This document shows, piece by piece, positions 34,749 through 45,644 of a stretch of 64,000 bases of DNA (position 1 is its first letter; each line of letters opens with the position of its first letter). The notes under the pieces are model-generated. The model was given only the letters and a program-made list of their open reading frames with translations, was not told the DNA's origin and did not search any database. The position numbers were made by a program, and so were the translations under genes. Source of the DNA: Streptosporangium saharense (lineage in GTDB: Bacteria > Actinomycetota > Actinomycetes > Streptosporangiales > Streptosporangiaceae); contig NZ_JACHJP010000002.1 of assembly GCF_014203715.1 (NCBI RefSeq), positions 1,054,001-1,118,000 on the forward strand, in the 5' to 3' direction.

Positions 34749-35474
34749 ATGTCACTTCGTGGTGCGGTACGGCGTGCCCTGGGCAGCCTTGTGCACCGTG
34801 TCTGGTCCGCGGTCCGCGCCGCGGGCGCGGTGAGCGCCACCAGCCCCGCGGGTTACCGCTTCCGCCGTCTCGGCGAGGGTGCTTGCCTGGCCTTCCCCGT
34901 GGGGGCCGTCTTCGGCGAGGCCTGGATCGAGATCGGCGCCCACACCCTGGTCGGCGAGCGGGTGTCGATCTCCGCGGGCATGGGCCCCGGCGTCGATCTC
35001 GGCCCCACCTCGATCGTGCGGATCGGCGAGAGCTGCTCGATCGGCAGGGGAAGCCACATCGTGGGGCACCAGTCGATCGACATCGGTGACCACGTCTTCA
35101 CCGGCCCCTACGTCTACATCACCGACCAGAACCACGTCTACGACGACCCGGAGACGCCGATCGGCCGTCAGTGGCCGCGCAACAACCCGGTGGTCATCGG
35201 CTCTGGCTCCTGGCTCGGCACCGGCGCGATCATCCTGCCGGGGACCAGGATCGGCAGGCAGTGCGTGGTCGCGGGCGGGGCCGTGGTCCGCGGCGAGTTC
35301 CCCGACCACAGCGTGATCGCCGGGGTGCCCGCCCGGGTCGTGCGCCACCACGTGCCGGGGCAGGGGTGGCTGCCGCCCCACCTGGGCGGCGGCCGTACCG
35401 AACCCGTGTCGGAGCGCCCGGTGGACCGGGCGGTCACCGCGCCAGCCGCCCCAGCAGGCTCGACGCCGCAGTGA
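34749..35474 (+). CDS. Hexapeptide-repeat acyltransferase (LbH family)
   Basis: A 241-residue left-handed beta-helix protein. Hexapeptide repeats run from about residue 55 to 190 (IEIGAHTLVGERVSISAG, IVRIGESCSIGRGSHIVG, then IIGSG-like turns). DQNHVYDDPETPIGRQW resembles the catalytic-loop region of maltose/galactoside O-acetyltransferases, and AGVPARVVR closes the domain. It probably acetylates a sugar or cell-envelope glycan. ATG 34749 begins after a short divergent promoter gap from pyrG. The last 41 nt overlap the convergent ABC permease gene. Confidence 0.87.
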   Translation: MSLRGAVRRALGSLVHRVWSAVRAAGAVSATSPAGYRFRRLGEGACLAFPVGAVFGEAWIEIGAHTLVGERVSISAGMGPGVDLGPTSIVRIGESCSIGRGSHIVGHQSIDIGDHVFTGPYVYITDQNHVYDDPETPIGRQWPRNNPVVIGSGSWLGTGAIILPGTRIGRQCVVAGGAVVRGEFPDHSVIAGVPARVVRHHVPGQGWLPPHLGGGRTEPVSERPVDRAVTAPAAPAGSTPQ

Positions 35475-36282
35475 TGCCCGCCCCGGCCGCCAGGACGAGG
35501 ACCGCGAAGTCCAGTGGCAGGTGGGCGGGGGTGCCGAGCAGCAGCCCGCGCAGCGCGTCCACCTGGTAGCTGAGGGGGTTGACCGCGCTGACGGCCCGCA
35601 GCCAGTCGGGCATGACGGCCACCGGGTAGAGCGCGTTGGAACCGAAGAAGAGCGGCATCGTGATCGCCTGCCCGATGCCCATCAACCGGTCGCGGGTCAG
35701 GACGATCCCGGCGATCGTCACCGACAGGCAGGCGAAGAACGCCGAGCCGAAGATCACCGCGGCGGCCACGCCGAGCAGGCGCAGCGGGTTCCAGGTCATG
35801 GCGACGCCGAGCAGCGCGGCGATGACGATGACGACGACCGCCTGGATCAGCGCCTTGATCCCGGCCGCGAACGCCTTGCCGGTGACCAGCGCGGCGCGTG
35901 GGGTCGGGGTGACCAGCAGCTTGGTGAGAACGCCGGAGTCGCGTTCCCAGATGATCTGGATGCCGTAGAAGATGGCGATGAACATCGCGGACTGGGCGAT
36001 GATCCCGGGGGCGAGATAGTCGATGTAGGGGACGCCCCCGGTCGGGATCGCCCTGATGCGGGTGAACGTCTCACCGAAGATCAACAGCCACAGGGCGGGC
36101 TGGATCGCCCTGGTGTAGAGCTCGGTGCGGTCGTGGCGCAGTTTCTGCAGTTCGACGGCGCACATGGCGACGATCCTGGCGGGCAGCACGCGCCAGCCCG
36201 CGCGGTCCCGTGGCGGGGTTGGCAGCGGGGCTCGCGCGCCGTCAGCCGACGCGGGTGGCGGTGCTGCGGGTACGGCGGACAT
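35434..36282 (-). CDS. ABC-2 type transporter permease, daunorubicin-resistance (DrrB) type
   Basis: A 282-residue membrane protein with six predicted helices and the ABC-2 signature region (GSNALYPVAVMPDWLRAVSAVNPLSYQVDALR). Its N-terminal 35 residues are Pro/Ala-rich. It pairs with the ATPase upstream, which it overlaps by 41 nt, forming a drug or lipid exporter. The operon is led by a MarR regulator. Confidence 0.9.
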   Translation of the reverse strand: MSAVPAAPPPASADGARAPLPTPPRDRAGWRVLPARIVAMCAVELQKLRHDRTELYTRAIQPALWLLIFGETFTRIRAIPTGGVPYIDYLAPGIIAQSAMFIAIFYGIQIIWERDSGVLTKLLVTPTPRAALVTGKAFAAGIKALIQAVVVIVIAALLGVAMTWNPLRLLGVAAAVIFGSAFFACLSVTIAGIVLTRDRLMGIGQAITMPLFFGSNALYPVAVMPDWLRAVSAVNPLSYQVDALRGLLLGTPAHLPLDFAVLVLAAGAGITAASSLLGRLAR

Positions 36283-37066
36283 CGCGGAACTCCCCTCCGT
36301 CCTCGACGAGGCCGCTTCCCGCGACCTCCCTGAAGACGTCCTCCAGTGTCGGCGCCGACCCGTCGGCGCGCCGGGCGCGCAGGTCGGCCCTGAGGCTCTC
36401 CGGGGTGCCGAGCGCCCGGACCCGTCCCTGGTGCATCAGCGCGACCCGGTCGCAGTACTGGTCGGCCTCGTCCATGTAGTGCGTGGTGACCAGGACCGTC
36501 ATCCCGGTCGCGGCCCTGACGGCCATGATGTGCTCCCAGACCCCGGTGCGGGCGATGGGGTCGAGTCCGATCGTCGGCTCGTCGAGGATGAGCAGGCGGG
36601 GCGCGCTGACCAGCGCCTGGGCGAGTTCGAGGCGGCGCACCATGCCCCCGGAGTACGTCCCGGCCATCCGGTCGGCGGCGTCGGTCAGGCCGACCGCGTC
36701 GAGTGCCTGGGCGACGCGCTCCCGGCGCTCGCGGCGGGGGACGTCGAAGACCCGGGCGAACAGCGCGACGTTCTCCCGCGCGGTGAGGCCGGAGTCGGCG
36801 GAAAGCTGCTGGGGGACGTAGCCGAGCAGGCGGCGCACGGCCATCCGCTCGGTGGCCGCGTCCCGGCCGAAGACCCGCACCGTGCCCGGCGGGACCGGAA
36901 GCAGCGTCGTCACGCAGCGGATGGCCGTGGTCTTGCCCGCGCCGTTCGGGCCGAGCAGGCCGAAGACCTCACCGGAGACGACCGAGAGGTCGAGGCTGTC
37001 CACGGCCACGGTGTCCCCGAAGGAGTAACGCAGCCCCTCGCAGACGACGGCTTGCTCGTCGCTCAT
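36242..37066 (-). CDS. ABC transporter ATP-binding protein, DrrA type
   Basis: A 274-residue ATPase: Walker A GPNGAGKTTAIR, Q-loop YVPQQLS, signature TYSGGMVRRLELAQAL, Walker B LLILDEPTIGLDP and H-loop TTHYMDEAD. The DrrA-type C-terminal extension after residue 215 includes PTLEDVFREVAG. Start ATG 37066 overlaps the MarR stop (ATGA). It energises the permease encoded next, probably for drug efflux. Confidence 0.93.
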   Translation of the reverse strand: MSDEQAVVCEGLRYSFGDTVAVDSLDLSVVSGEVFGLLGPNGAGKTTAIRCVTTLLPVPPGTVRVFGRDAATERMAVRRLLGYVPQQLSADSGLTARENVALFARVFDVPRRERRERVAQALDAVGLTDAADRMAGTYSGGMVRRLELAQALVSAPRLLILDEPTIGLDPIARTGVWEHIMAVRAATGMTVLVTTHYMDEADQYCDRVALMHQGRVRALGTPESLRADLRARRADGSAPTLEDVFREVAGSGLVEDGGEFRDVRRTRSTATRVG

Positions 37067-37518
37067 GCCCCCTCCACCTCCTCGTGCAGGCCCTCGGCGA
37101 GCCTGCGCAGCACCGGGAGCGCGGCGGCCAGCGCCGCCCTGTCGTCCTCGCCGAGCCGTTCGACCTGTTCGCGGACGAGCGCGGCGCGCCGCTCCTGCCA
37201 CAGGCGCAGCCGTTCCCGTGCCTCATCGGTCGGCAGCAGCCGCGCGGACCTGCGGTCGTCCTGGCCGATCTCGCGGCGCAGCAGCCCGGCCTTCGTGAGC
37301 TGGTTGACCAGCGTGGACACCGAGTTGCCCGCGAGATAAAGCTCCTTGGCCGCGGCGGAGACGCCGATCCCCGGTCTGGCCACGACCAGGCGCAACAGCT
37401 CGACCTGGGCTCCGCGCAGCCGCGGTCCCGTCATGCCGTGGCGCAGCCTGCGCCGGACGAGCCGCTGGACGCCCGCCAGGACGTCGGCCAGAGCCTCGGA
37501 GAAGTCCACCTCGCTCAT
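37063..37518 (-). CDS. MarR-family regulator of the ABC operon
   Basis: A 151-residue winged-helix regulator: GAQVELLRLVVARPGIGVSAAAKELYLAGNSVSTLVNQLTKAGLLRR with the recognition helix, then DDRRSARLLPTDEA as the wing. It is the first gene of a three-gene operon with the ABC ATPase and permease. It likely represses its own promoter and is released by the exported compound; candidate operator palindromes lie just upstream at 37535-37578. Confidence 0.9.
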   Translation of the reverse strand: MSEVDFSEALADVLAGVQRLVRRRLRHGMTGPRLRGAQVELLRLVVARPGIGVSAAAKELYLAGNSVSTLVNQLTKAGLLRREIGQDDRRSARLLPTDEARERLRLWQERRAALVREQVERLGEDDRAALAAALPVLRRLAEGLHEEVEGA

Positions 37519-37534
37519 ACCGAAATATTAGCTC

Positions 37535-37578
37535 TTACTACGAGGTAAACAAGTAGACACCCATTTATCGGGATAAAT
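37535..37578. promoter_or_regulatory. AT-rich palindromes, candidate MarR operators
   Basis: TTACTACGAGGTAA (37535-37548, TTAC/GTAA half-sites) and the perfect ATTTATC-GG-GATAAAT (37563-37578) stand out in GC-rich DNA 17-60 nt upstream of the MarR start. Confidence 0.45.
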
Positions 37579-37790
37579 CCAGGCGCTGCGGCAGCCGTAC
37601 GGCATGGCGGAGGGCTACGGGCGGGGGCGTCCGCCGGGAGGGGGAGGGGCGGTCACCCGCCGGGCGGAAATCGCCGCCGAGCAGGGTGGATTGTGGCCGT
37701 TTTCCATTGTGGGCGGCGCGAGGCGGCTCGTAGCTTTCCGGGTGTTCGCCCCCGCCTGACCGACACGGCGGGGATCTGGAGGGGATTGCG

Positions 37791-38948
37791 TTGAGCGGAG
37801 TTCGTATCGGCCGCAGGCTGCTCGCTGCTGCCACAGGAGGGGTCGCGGTGCTGGCCGTGACGGCGGGCCCGGTGTCGGCGGCACGGGCGGACGTCGCCGC
37901 GCCCGAGATCGTCGCCAAGGGGCTCGACAGCCCGCGCGGGATCTCCTTCGGCCCCGACGGCGCCCTGTACATCGCCGAGTCCGGCCACGGCGGCAAGGTC
38001 AAGTGCGCCACGCCCCCGGCCGCCAAGGGCGAGAAGCCGGAGAAGATGTGCCTCGGCATGACCGGGCGGATCAGCGTCCTCAAGGACGGCAAGACCTCCG
38101 TGCTGATCGACCACCTGCCGTCGGCGGCCAGCGGCCCGTTCGCACTCGGCCCGCACGACGTGGCGTTCACCGCCAAGGGCGACCTGCTGGTGACCATCGG
38201 CTTCTCCGGTGACACCGCCTTCCGCGCCAAGCTCGGCCCGAAGGCCAGGACCCTGGGCACGCTGCTGACGCTCTCCGCCAAGGGCAGGAGCCTGTCCTTC
38301 GCCGACCTCGTCGCCTACGAGACCAGGCACAACCCCGACCGCAAGGACAAGGGCAGCGCCGTGGACTCCTACCCGTTCGGCGTCGCCCCGCTGGCCGGCG
38401 GCGGCGCGCTGGTCGCCGACACCGGGGGCAACTCCGTGCTGCGGATCAGCCGCAAGGGGAAGATCAGCACCGAGGCGGTCCTGCACGCCAGGTCCGTCGC
38501 CGCTCCCCCGGCGCTCAAGATGCCCAAGGGCAGCAAGATCCCGATGCAGTCGGTGCCGATGGGCATCGCCAAGGGCCCCGACGGCGCCTACTACGTCGCC
38601 GAGCACGGCGGCTTCCCCAACCCCGAGGGGGCGGCCCGGGTGCTCCGCGTCAAGAACGGCAAGGTCACCACCGCCGCGCGCGGCTTCACCACGATGGCCG
38701 ACGTCGCCTTCGACGCCAAGGGACGGCTGATCGTCCTGGGCTCCGTGGGACCGCTGCCCGCCGACGGCATGAGCAAGACCACCGTCTACCGCATCGAGAC
38801 TGACGGCACCCGTACCGAGCTTCTCAAGCCCGGCACGCTGACGACCCCCCTCGGCGTGGCCGTGGGCCCCGACGGCGCCGTCTACGTGGCTGACAAGGCC
38901 ATGGCGCCGGGCAAGGGCGAGATCCTCCGGGTCCCCGTCCCGGAGTAG
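37791..38948 (+). CDS. Secreted ScyD/ScyE-family beta-propeller protein
   Basis: A 385-residue exported protein. The signal peptide (LLAAATGGVAVLAVTAGPVSAARA) is followed by NHL-like propeller repeats, each with a GPDGALYIAES-type strand (near residues 53, 262 and 360). These match the ScyD/ScyE family, named from cyanobacterial scytonemin clusters but common in actinomycetes with unknown function. Start TTG 37791 is supported by GGAGGGG eight bases upstream. Two cysteines near residues 67-85 may form a disulfide. Confidence 0.82.
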   Translation: MSGVRIGRRLLAAATGGVAVLAVTAGPVSAARADVAAPEIVAKGLDSPRGISFGPDGALYIAESGHGGKVKCATPPAAKGEKPEKMCLGMTGRISVLKDGKTSVLIDHLPSAASGPFALGPHDVAFTAKGDLLVTIGFSGDTAFRAKLGPKARTLGTLLTLSAKGRSLSFADLVAYETRHNPDRKDKGSAVDSYPFGVAPLAGGGALVADTGGNSVLRISRKGKISTEAVLHARSVAAPPALKMPKGSKIPMQSVPMGIAKGPDGAYYVAEHGGFPNPEGAARVLRVKNGKVTTAARGFTTMADVAFDAKGRLIVLGSVGPLPADGMSKTTVYRIETDGTRTELLKPGTLTTPLGVAVGPDGAVYVADKAMAPGKGEILRVPVPE

Positions 38949-38960
38949 CCCGTGGGAACG

Positions 38961-38993
38961 GCGGGGGCGCGTCCGTCAAGGGCGCGCCCCCGC
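38961..38993 (+). terminator. Terminator after the ScyD-like gene
   Basis: GCGGGGGCGCG and CGCGCCCCCGC form a perfect 11-bp stem, 12 nt past the stop codon. Confidence 0.75.
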
Positions 38994-39055
38994 TCGGGAT
39001 CCATCCGTGGCCCCAAGGACGTTGAATGGGGGGATCTGGACACCACGGAGGCATG

Positions 39056-39646
39056 ATGCTCGCGGCACTGACAGGCCTTGGACTCTCCACCGCGGCGGGG
39101 CTGAACGCCTACATACCGCTGCTGGTCGTCGGCCTGCTCGCCAACTTCACCGACCAGGTACGGTTGCAGCAGGAGTTCGCCTGGCTGGCCAACGGCTGGG
39201 TGCTGGCCATCATCGCCGTGCTGCTGGTGGCCGAGTTCGTCCTGGACAAGGTCCCGGTGGTCGACAGCGTCAACGACATGATCCAGACCGTGATCCGCCC
39301 GCTGTCCGGTGGCGTGGTCTTCAGCGCGACCGAGGCCGCGGCCAGGATCGACGGCTCCGACTGGATGGCCCACAACCCCTGGGTCGGCTGGGTGCTCGGC
39401 ATCGGCATCGCGCTCGCGGTGCACGTGATGAAGGCGACCGCCAGGCCCGTGGTCAACGCCACGACAGCCGGGGTCGGGGCCCCGGTGGTGAGCACGATGG
39501 AGGACGCGGGCTCGCTCGCCATGGCCCTGGTCGCGATCTTCCTGCCGGTGCTGGTCGTGGTCGCGGTCGCCGCGCTGGCGGTGCTCGCCTGGTGGACGAT
39601 CCGTCGCGTACGGCGCCGCCGCGCCCTGCGGCGAAGTCCCGCCTGA
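39056..39646 (+). CDS. DUF4126 membrane protein
   Basis: A 196-residue integral membrane protein of the DUF4126 family. The N-terminus LAALTGLGLSTAAGLNAYIPLLVVGLL is the family hallmark; further helices occur near 55-70, 115-130 and 155-185. An Arg-rich cytoplasmic tail ends the protein. ATG 39056 is favoured by GGAGG four bases upstream; ATG 39026 or 39053 would add 10 or 1 residues. The function is unknown. Confidence 0.8.
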   Translation: MLAALTGLGLSTAAGLNAYIPLLVVGLLANFTDQVRLQQEFAWLANGWVLAIIAVLLVAEFVLDKVPVVDSVNDMIQTVIRPLSGGVVFSATEAAARIDGSDWMAHNPWVGWVLGIGIALAVHVMKATARPVVNATTAGVGAPVVSTMEDAGSLAMALVAIFLPVLVVVAVAALAVLAWWTIRRVRRRRALRRSPA

Positions 39647-39746
39647 GGCACCCCTGGGCTTAGGGAACGAAGCCCGCGCACCTCGCGAACCCCCGTATAC
39701 ACGGGCAGGCGGGCTATGCTCGAAGCACCTGTTTCCCCGCCGGGAG

Positions 39747-40361
39747 GTGATCGCGATCGGCACTTTCCTCACCATCGTGCTGGTGCTTCTGCTGCTGTTC
39801 CTCCTCACCGCGGGCACGGCCGTCTACTTCCTGGTCAAGGTCGGCAGGAAGGCCACGAAGAAGGCCCGCAAGGTGACCGAGCGGGTGGCCTCCCAGATGG
39901 CGGCGATGGACCCCGGCCAGGCGGGTGAGACCGAGCGGATGCGCCTGGACCTGCGCAAGGAGGTCTCCCTGACCCGGCAGGCCGTGGACCAGGCGCTGCA
40001 GGCCGGTTGGGGGCTCGGCGACCTGCCGAGGCTGGTGGCCGAGATCAGCGTGCACGCCGACCACCTGGACGGCCAGCTCGCGCTCTACGCCCGGCACAGC
40101 CGAAGCTCCACCTACGTGGACCACGCCTCCCTCGGCCGGCTGCGCGAGAACCACGCCAAGCTGACCACGTCGTGCGCCAGGATCCGCGCCGACCTGCTCA
40201 ACGACCAGATGACGCACTCCGCGAACGGCATCGACGACATCCAGAGCCGGACCGACCTGGAGATCGAGGCGCGCCGCCGCGCCCCCGACCCCCTGGACGA
40301 GATCGACGAGCTCTACCGGCGCACCGCGGTGCCCCGCTCCCCCCACGACGACCGCCACTGA
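39747..40361 (+). CDS. Membrane-anchored coiled-coil protein of unknown function
   Basis: A 204-residue protein with one N-terminal membrane helix (FLTIVLVLLLLFLLTAGTAVYFLV) followed by a basic stretch (KVGRKATKKARKV) and a cytoplasmic, mostly helical domain. ELYRR near the end and the evenly spaced Leu/Arg pattern suggest a coiled coil. GTG 39747 is used, but the GGGAGG box overlaps it, so the exact start is unsure and could be a non-standard ATC just downstream. It may be a scaffolding protein; no family is recognised. Confidence 0.65.
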   Translation: MIAIGTFLTIVLVLLLLFLLTAGTAVYFLVKVGRKATKKARKVTERVASQMAAMDPGQAGETERMRLDLRKEVSLTRQAVDQALQAGWGLGDLPRLVAEISVHADHLDGQLALYARHSRSSTYVDHASLGRLRENHAKLTTSCARIRADLLNDQMTHSANGIDDIQSRTDLEIEARRRAPDPLDEIDELYRRTAVPRSPHDDRH

Positions 40362-40438
40362 GGCCGCCGCCCGCCCTCGTGCTCACGCCCGCGGACCGAG
40401 CAGCCCCGGGGCAGGCGGGATCTCAGGTAGGGCCTGGG

Positions 40439-42580
<2,142 letters not shown>

Positions 42581-42742
42581 TCCCGGACCCCGCGTGGCCC
42601 GCCGTACGGCACGGCGTTCAATCGTCTGTCAAGCCAACCGCAAGCCACATGTTATTTACTGTTATCGCGTGCAAGTGATCACAAAGCGTGATATATCGGG
42701 CTTTCGGAAAAAAGACCAGGAAAAAGGACCCACGGAGGTGTG

Positions 42743-44350
42743 ATGTCGCGGCCAAGAGAGGCCATGCAGGCGGCGGTCGCTGCCGCCCAGGCGTACGGCC
42801 AGGGCGGGGACCTGCGCCAGATCGCCGGGCAGGTCGCGGGCCAGCTCACCGGCCAGGCGCAGGGACAGGGCCAAGGCCAGAGCCAGGGCCAGGGCCAGGC
42901 GGGAGAACCGGGCTTCGCCCTCAACCCCACCGACTTCCTCGCCGCGCGTGAACAGGGCACGTCCGTCGGCACGCTGATCGAGGCCCGCAGCGCCTCACTG
43001 AACGAGGCCGGGGAGATCGTCAACCGCAGCTTCTCCGGCAGCGGCCCGCAGGGCGAGACCGTCCACGTCATCTCCCCCGTGGTGATCCCCAAGGGCACCA
43101 CGGCCCGGGTCGTCGTTCCCCTTGTCGTCCTGGCGGTGCTCGGCCTGGTCGGACTGGTCGCGACGGGCCTGCCCGAGGGCGCGCGGGTGCTGTTCGGCCC
43201 GCACTACTGGGCCGTCCTGGTGCTGGCCGCGGCGTTCCTGTGGTGGCGGCGCAGCGTCGTCATGGTCCCCGAGGGCTGCAAGGCGCTGATCACCAAGTTC
43301 GGCAAGCTCGTCCAGATCGCCGAACCCGGCCGGGTGACGCTGCTCAACCCGTGGAAGCGGGTCAGCTACATCGTCAACACCACCCGGGAGTATCCCTTCA
43401 ACGCCCCCATCCGCGAGGCCCCGACCCAGCAGGGCGTCAAGGCGAGCGTGGACCTCTTCCTGCAGTTCAGGATCGAGGACCCGGCCGAGTTCATCTTCGT
43501 CCTCGGCTCGGTCGGCGGTTTCCAGGCCAAGCTGCAGAACGCGATCAGCGAGGTGACCCGCTCCCTCATCTACGCCCAGCGCGCCGAGGACATCTACGAC
43601 CTGGTCGGCGAGAGCACCCTGGGCATGCTGGACAACCTCAACCAGCAGTTCCTGCCCGCTGTACGGCTCACCGACGTGAACATCACCCACGCCGAGCCCT
43701 CCAGCCAGGAGTACCGGATGGACCTGGCGGCGCCGGAGATGATCCGGGTCGCCAAGGAGGCCTACACCTACGAGTACGAGCTTCAGCTGCGCAAGGAGCA
43801 GAACGAGGGCGACCTCGTCAAGGAGCTGGCCGGGCTGCAGGAGCAACTGTCGGCCATCCAGGCGGAGATCGCGAGCTACCAGGCGCGGATGGACACCGCG
43901 CTCGAACGCGCCTCCCACCAGGCCAAGGCCCAGGCCAGTCAGCGGCTGGTCGAGGCGGAGTCGACCGCCAAGGCCAACGCGGCGCTGCTCGAAGCCCAGG
44001 CGCTGGACATCAGGGCGCTGAGCGCGGCCCAGGCGCCGGAGATCCTGGACCACCGCTTCCAGCAGGACCTGCTCGACAGGCTCGAATCCGTCGCCTCCCA
44101 CCTGCCCCGCGTGGTGCAGGTCGGTGAGAACACGGACATCGACCTGCTGGCCCTGGCCAGGCAACTGGTCGGCGGCGGTGAGGCCCGGCTGTTCTCCGAG
44201 GCGGACACCGCCGCGATCCGGGCCAGGATCACCGAGATCAGCCGCCGCGTCGAGGACCGGGAGGCCGAGATCGCCGTCCTACTAGGCCAGAACACCGGCC
44301 AGGCCGCCCAGGAGCACGCCGTACCGCCCGCCGCGCAGGAAGACGCCTGA
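42743..44350 (+). CDS. SPFH (flotillin/stomatin-like) membrane protein A
   Basis: A 535-residue protein. The N-terminal 95 residues include a Gln/Gly repeat (GQAQGQGQGQSQGQGQ). Two close membrane helices (about 125-175) are followed by an SPFH domain (VMVPEGCKALITKFGK, then VKASVDLFLQFRIEDPAEF) and a long Glu/Ala/Gln-rich coiled coil (about 345-440). Flotillin-like proteins form membrane microdomain scaffolds. ATG 42743 has GGAGG four bases upstream. The next gene, 2 nt away, is a paralogue with the same layout, so the two may form a hetero-oligomer. Confidence 0.82.
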   Translation: MSRPREAMQAAVAAAQAYGQGGDLRQIAGQVAGQLTGQAQGQGQGQSQGQGQAGEPGFALNPTDFLAAREQGTSVGTLIEARSASLNEAGEIVNRSFSGSGPQGETVHVISPVVIPKGTTARVVVPLVVLAVLGLVGLVATGLPEGARVLFGPHYWAVLVLAAAFLWWRRSVVMVPEGCKALITKFGKLVQIAEPGRVTLLNPWKRVSYIVNTTREYPFNAPIREAPTQQGVKASVDLFLQFRIEDPAEFIFVLGSVGGFQAKLQNAISEVTRSLIYAQRAEDIYDLVGESTLGMLDNLNQQFLPAVRLTDVNITHAEPSSQEYRMDLAAPEMIRVAKEAYTYEYELQLRKEQNEGDLVKELAGLQEQLSAIQAEIASYQARMDTALERASHQAKAQASQRLVEAESTAKANAALLEAQALDIRALSAAQAPEILDHRFQQDLLDRLESVASHLPRVVQVGENTDIDLLALARQLVGGGEARLFSEADTAAIRARITEISRRVEDREAEIAVLLGQNTGQAAQEHAVPPAAQEDA

Positions 44351-44352
44351 AG

Positions 44353-45612
44353 ATGAGCAGAGAGTTCTCCAAGATCAAGGAATCGCTGGCCTCCTGGTCG
44401 GAGATCCGCCAGCTGCTGCGCGGCGGCGAGTCCGGCCAGATCGTCCCCGTCGTGATCCCCAAGGACCGCAGGGGCTTCGCCTGGGTCGCCCTGCTGTTGC
44501 TGGCGCTCTACCTCGTGGGCACCGCGCTGCTCGGCGGCGGCGTCCTGTCCCTCCTGGCCGCCGCGGGCGCGGTGTTCTTCCTGCTGACCGCCCTGGTCTG
44601 GCTGTGGCGCAGGGCCATCGTCGAGATCGAGGAGGGCACCACCGGCGTGCGCAGCCGGTGGGGGGCGATCGTCGGCACCCTGGCTCCCGGCCGTCACTAC
44701 CTGTGGCTGCCCTGGGACCGGGTGGACGCGGTCGTGGACACCTCGACCGAGATCCCCTACTCGGCGCCGATCGCGGCCTGCCCGACCGCCGAGAACGTGC
44801 CGCTGAAGTCGATCGAGTTCTTCCTGAAGTTCCGCATCGTCGATCCCGTCGCCTTCGTCAGGACGATCGGGGCGGGCAACTTCGACCTCGTGCTCAGCAG
44901 CGCCGTACAGGACGCCATCCGTCAGCGCAGCCGCAGGGTCCACACCGAGCGGGCCTACGACCTGCGCGGCTCCGACGTGGGTGACATGCAGGAGCTGCTG
45001 ACCCGCCAGCTCGGCAGGTACGGCGTGCGCATCACCGGCGCGAACATCCCCGACGTGCAGCTTCCCGACCAGTACCAGCAGCACCTGGCGACGCGGGAGA
45101 AGGTCGCCAAGGAGCTGTCGGCCTTCGAGCGGGAGTGGGAGCTGACCCGCAAGCGGCGCATCGACACCCTGCTCATGGAGATCGAGCGGGCCAAGAAGAC
45201 CAGGGACGCCCGTATCGTCGAGGTCAGGGCCGCCGCGAACACCGCGCGCAAGGACGTCGCCCGCATGCTTGAGGAGCACGAGACGCAGGCCCAGCGGGTG
45301 CGCTGGGAGATCGAGGCCAAGGGCAGGGCCGAGCTGACCTCGGCGGAGAACGAGGCCAAGGGACTGCGCAGGCTCGCCGACTCCTACCGCGACAACCGCG
45401 CCGTGCTCCAGTACGAGCTGGCCCGCCGCCGTCTCGACGTGGGCGCCAGGCTCGCGGAGAACGCCCCCCGCCCGGTCGTGGTGCGCACCGGCGGCGCCTC
45501 GGGAGAGACCTCCCCCCTGGCCACCCTGCTTCTCGCCCAGCTCCTGCCGCAGCTCGCCGCGGAGCACAGCACCGGGAACGGCCAGGTCAGGCCGTCCGTC
45601 GAACCTAACTAG
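44353..45612 (+). CDS. SPFH (flotillin/stomatin-like) membrane protein B
   Basis: A 419-residue paralogue of the preceding protein: the shared VVIPK segment, two membrane helices (about 45-85), an SPFH domain (IVEIEEGTTGVRSRWG, then PLKSIEFFLKFRIVDPVAF) and a charged coiled coil (about 245-345). It lacks the Gln/Gly-rich N-terminus. Separate family members and 2-nt spacing imply co-translation and joint assembly. It is followed by spo0M. Confidence 0.82.
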   Translation: MSREFSKIKESLASWSEIRQLLRGGESGQIVPVVIPKDRRGFAWVALLLLALYLVGTALLGGGVLSLLAAAGAVFFLLTALVWLWRRAIVEIEEGTTGVRSRWGAIVGTLAPGRHYLWLPWDRVDAVVDTSTEIPYSAPIAACPTAENVPLKSIEFFLKFRIVDPVAFVRTIGAGNFDLVLSSAVQDAIRQRSRRVHTERAYDLRGSDVGDMQELLTRQLGRYGVRITGANIPDVQLPDQYQQHLATREKVAKELSAFEREWELTRKRRIDTLLMEIERAKKTRDARIVEVRAAANTARKDVARMLEEHETQAQRVRWEIEAKGRAELTSAENEAKGLRRLADSYRDNRAVLQYELARRRLDVGARLAENAPRPVVVRTGGASGETSPLATLLLAQLLPQLAAEHSTGNGQVRPSVEPN

Positions 45613-45644
45613 AACCCTTTCACAACCCCCGGGAGAGTCCCCCA

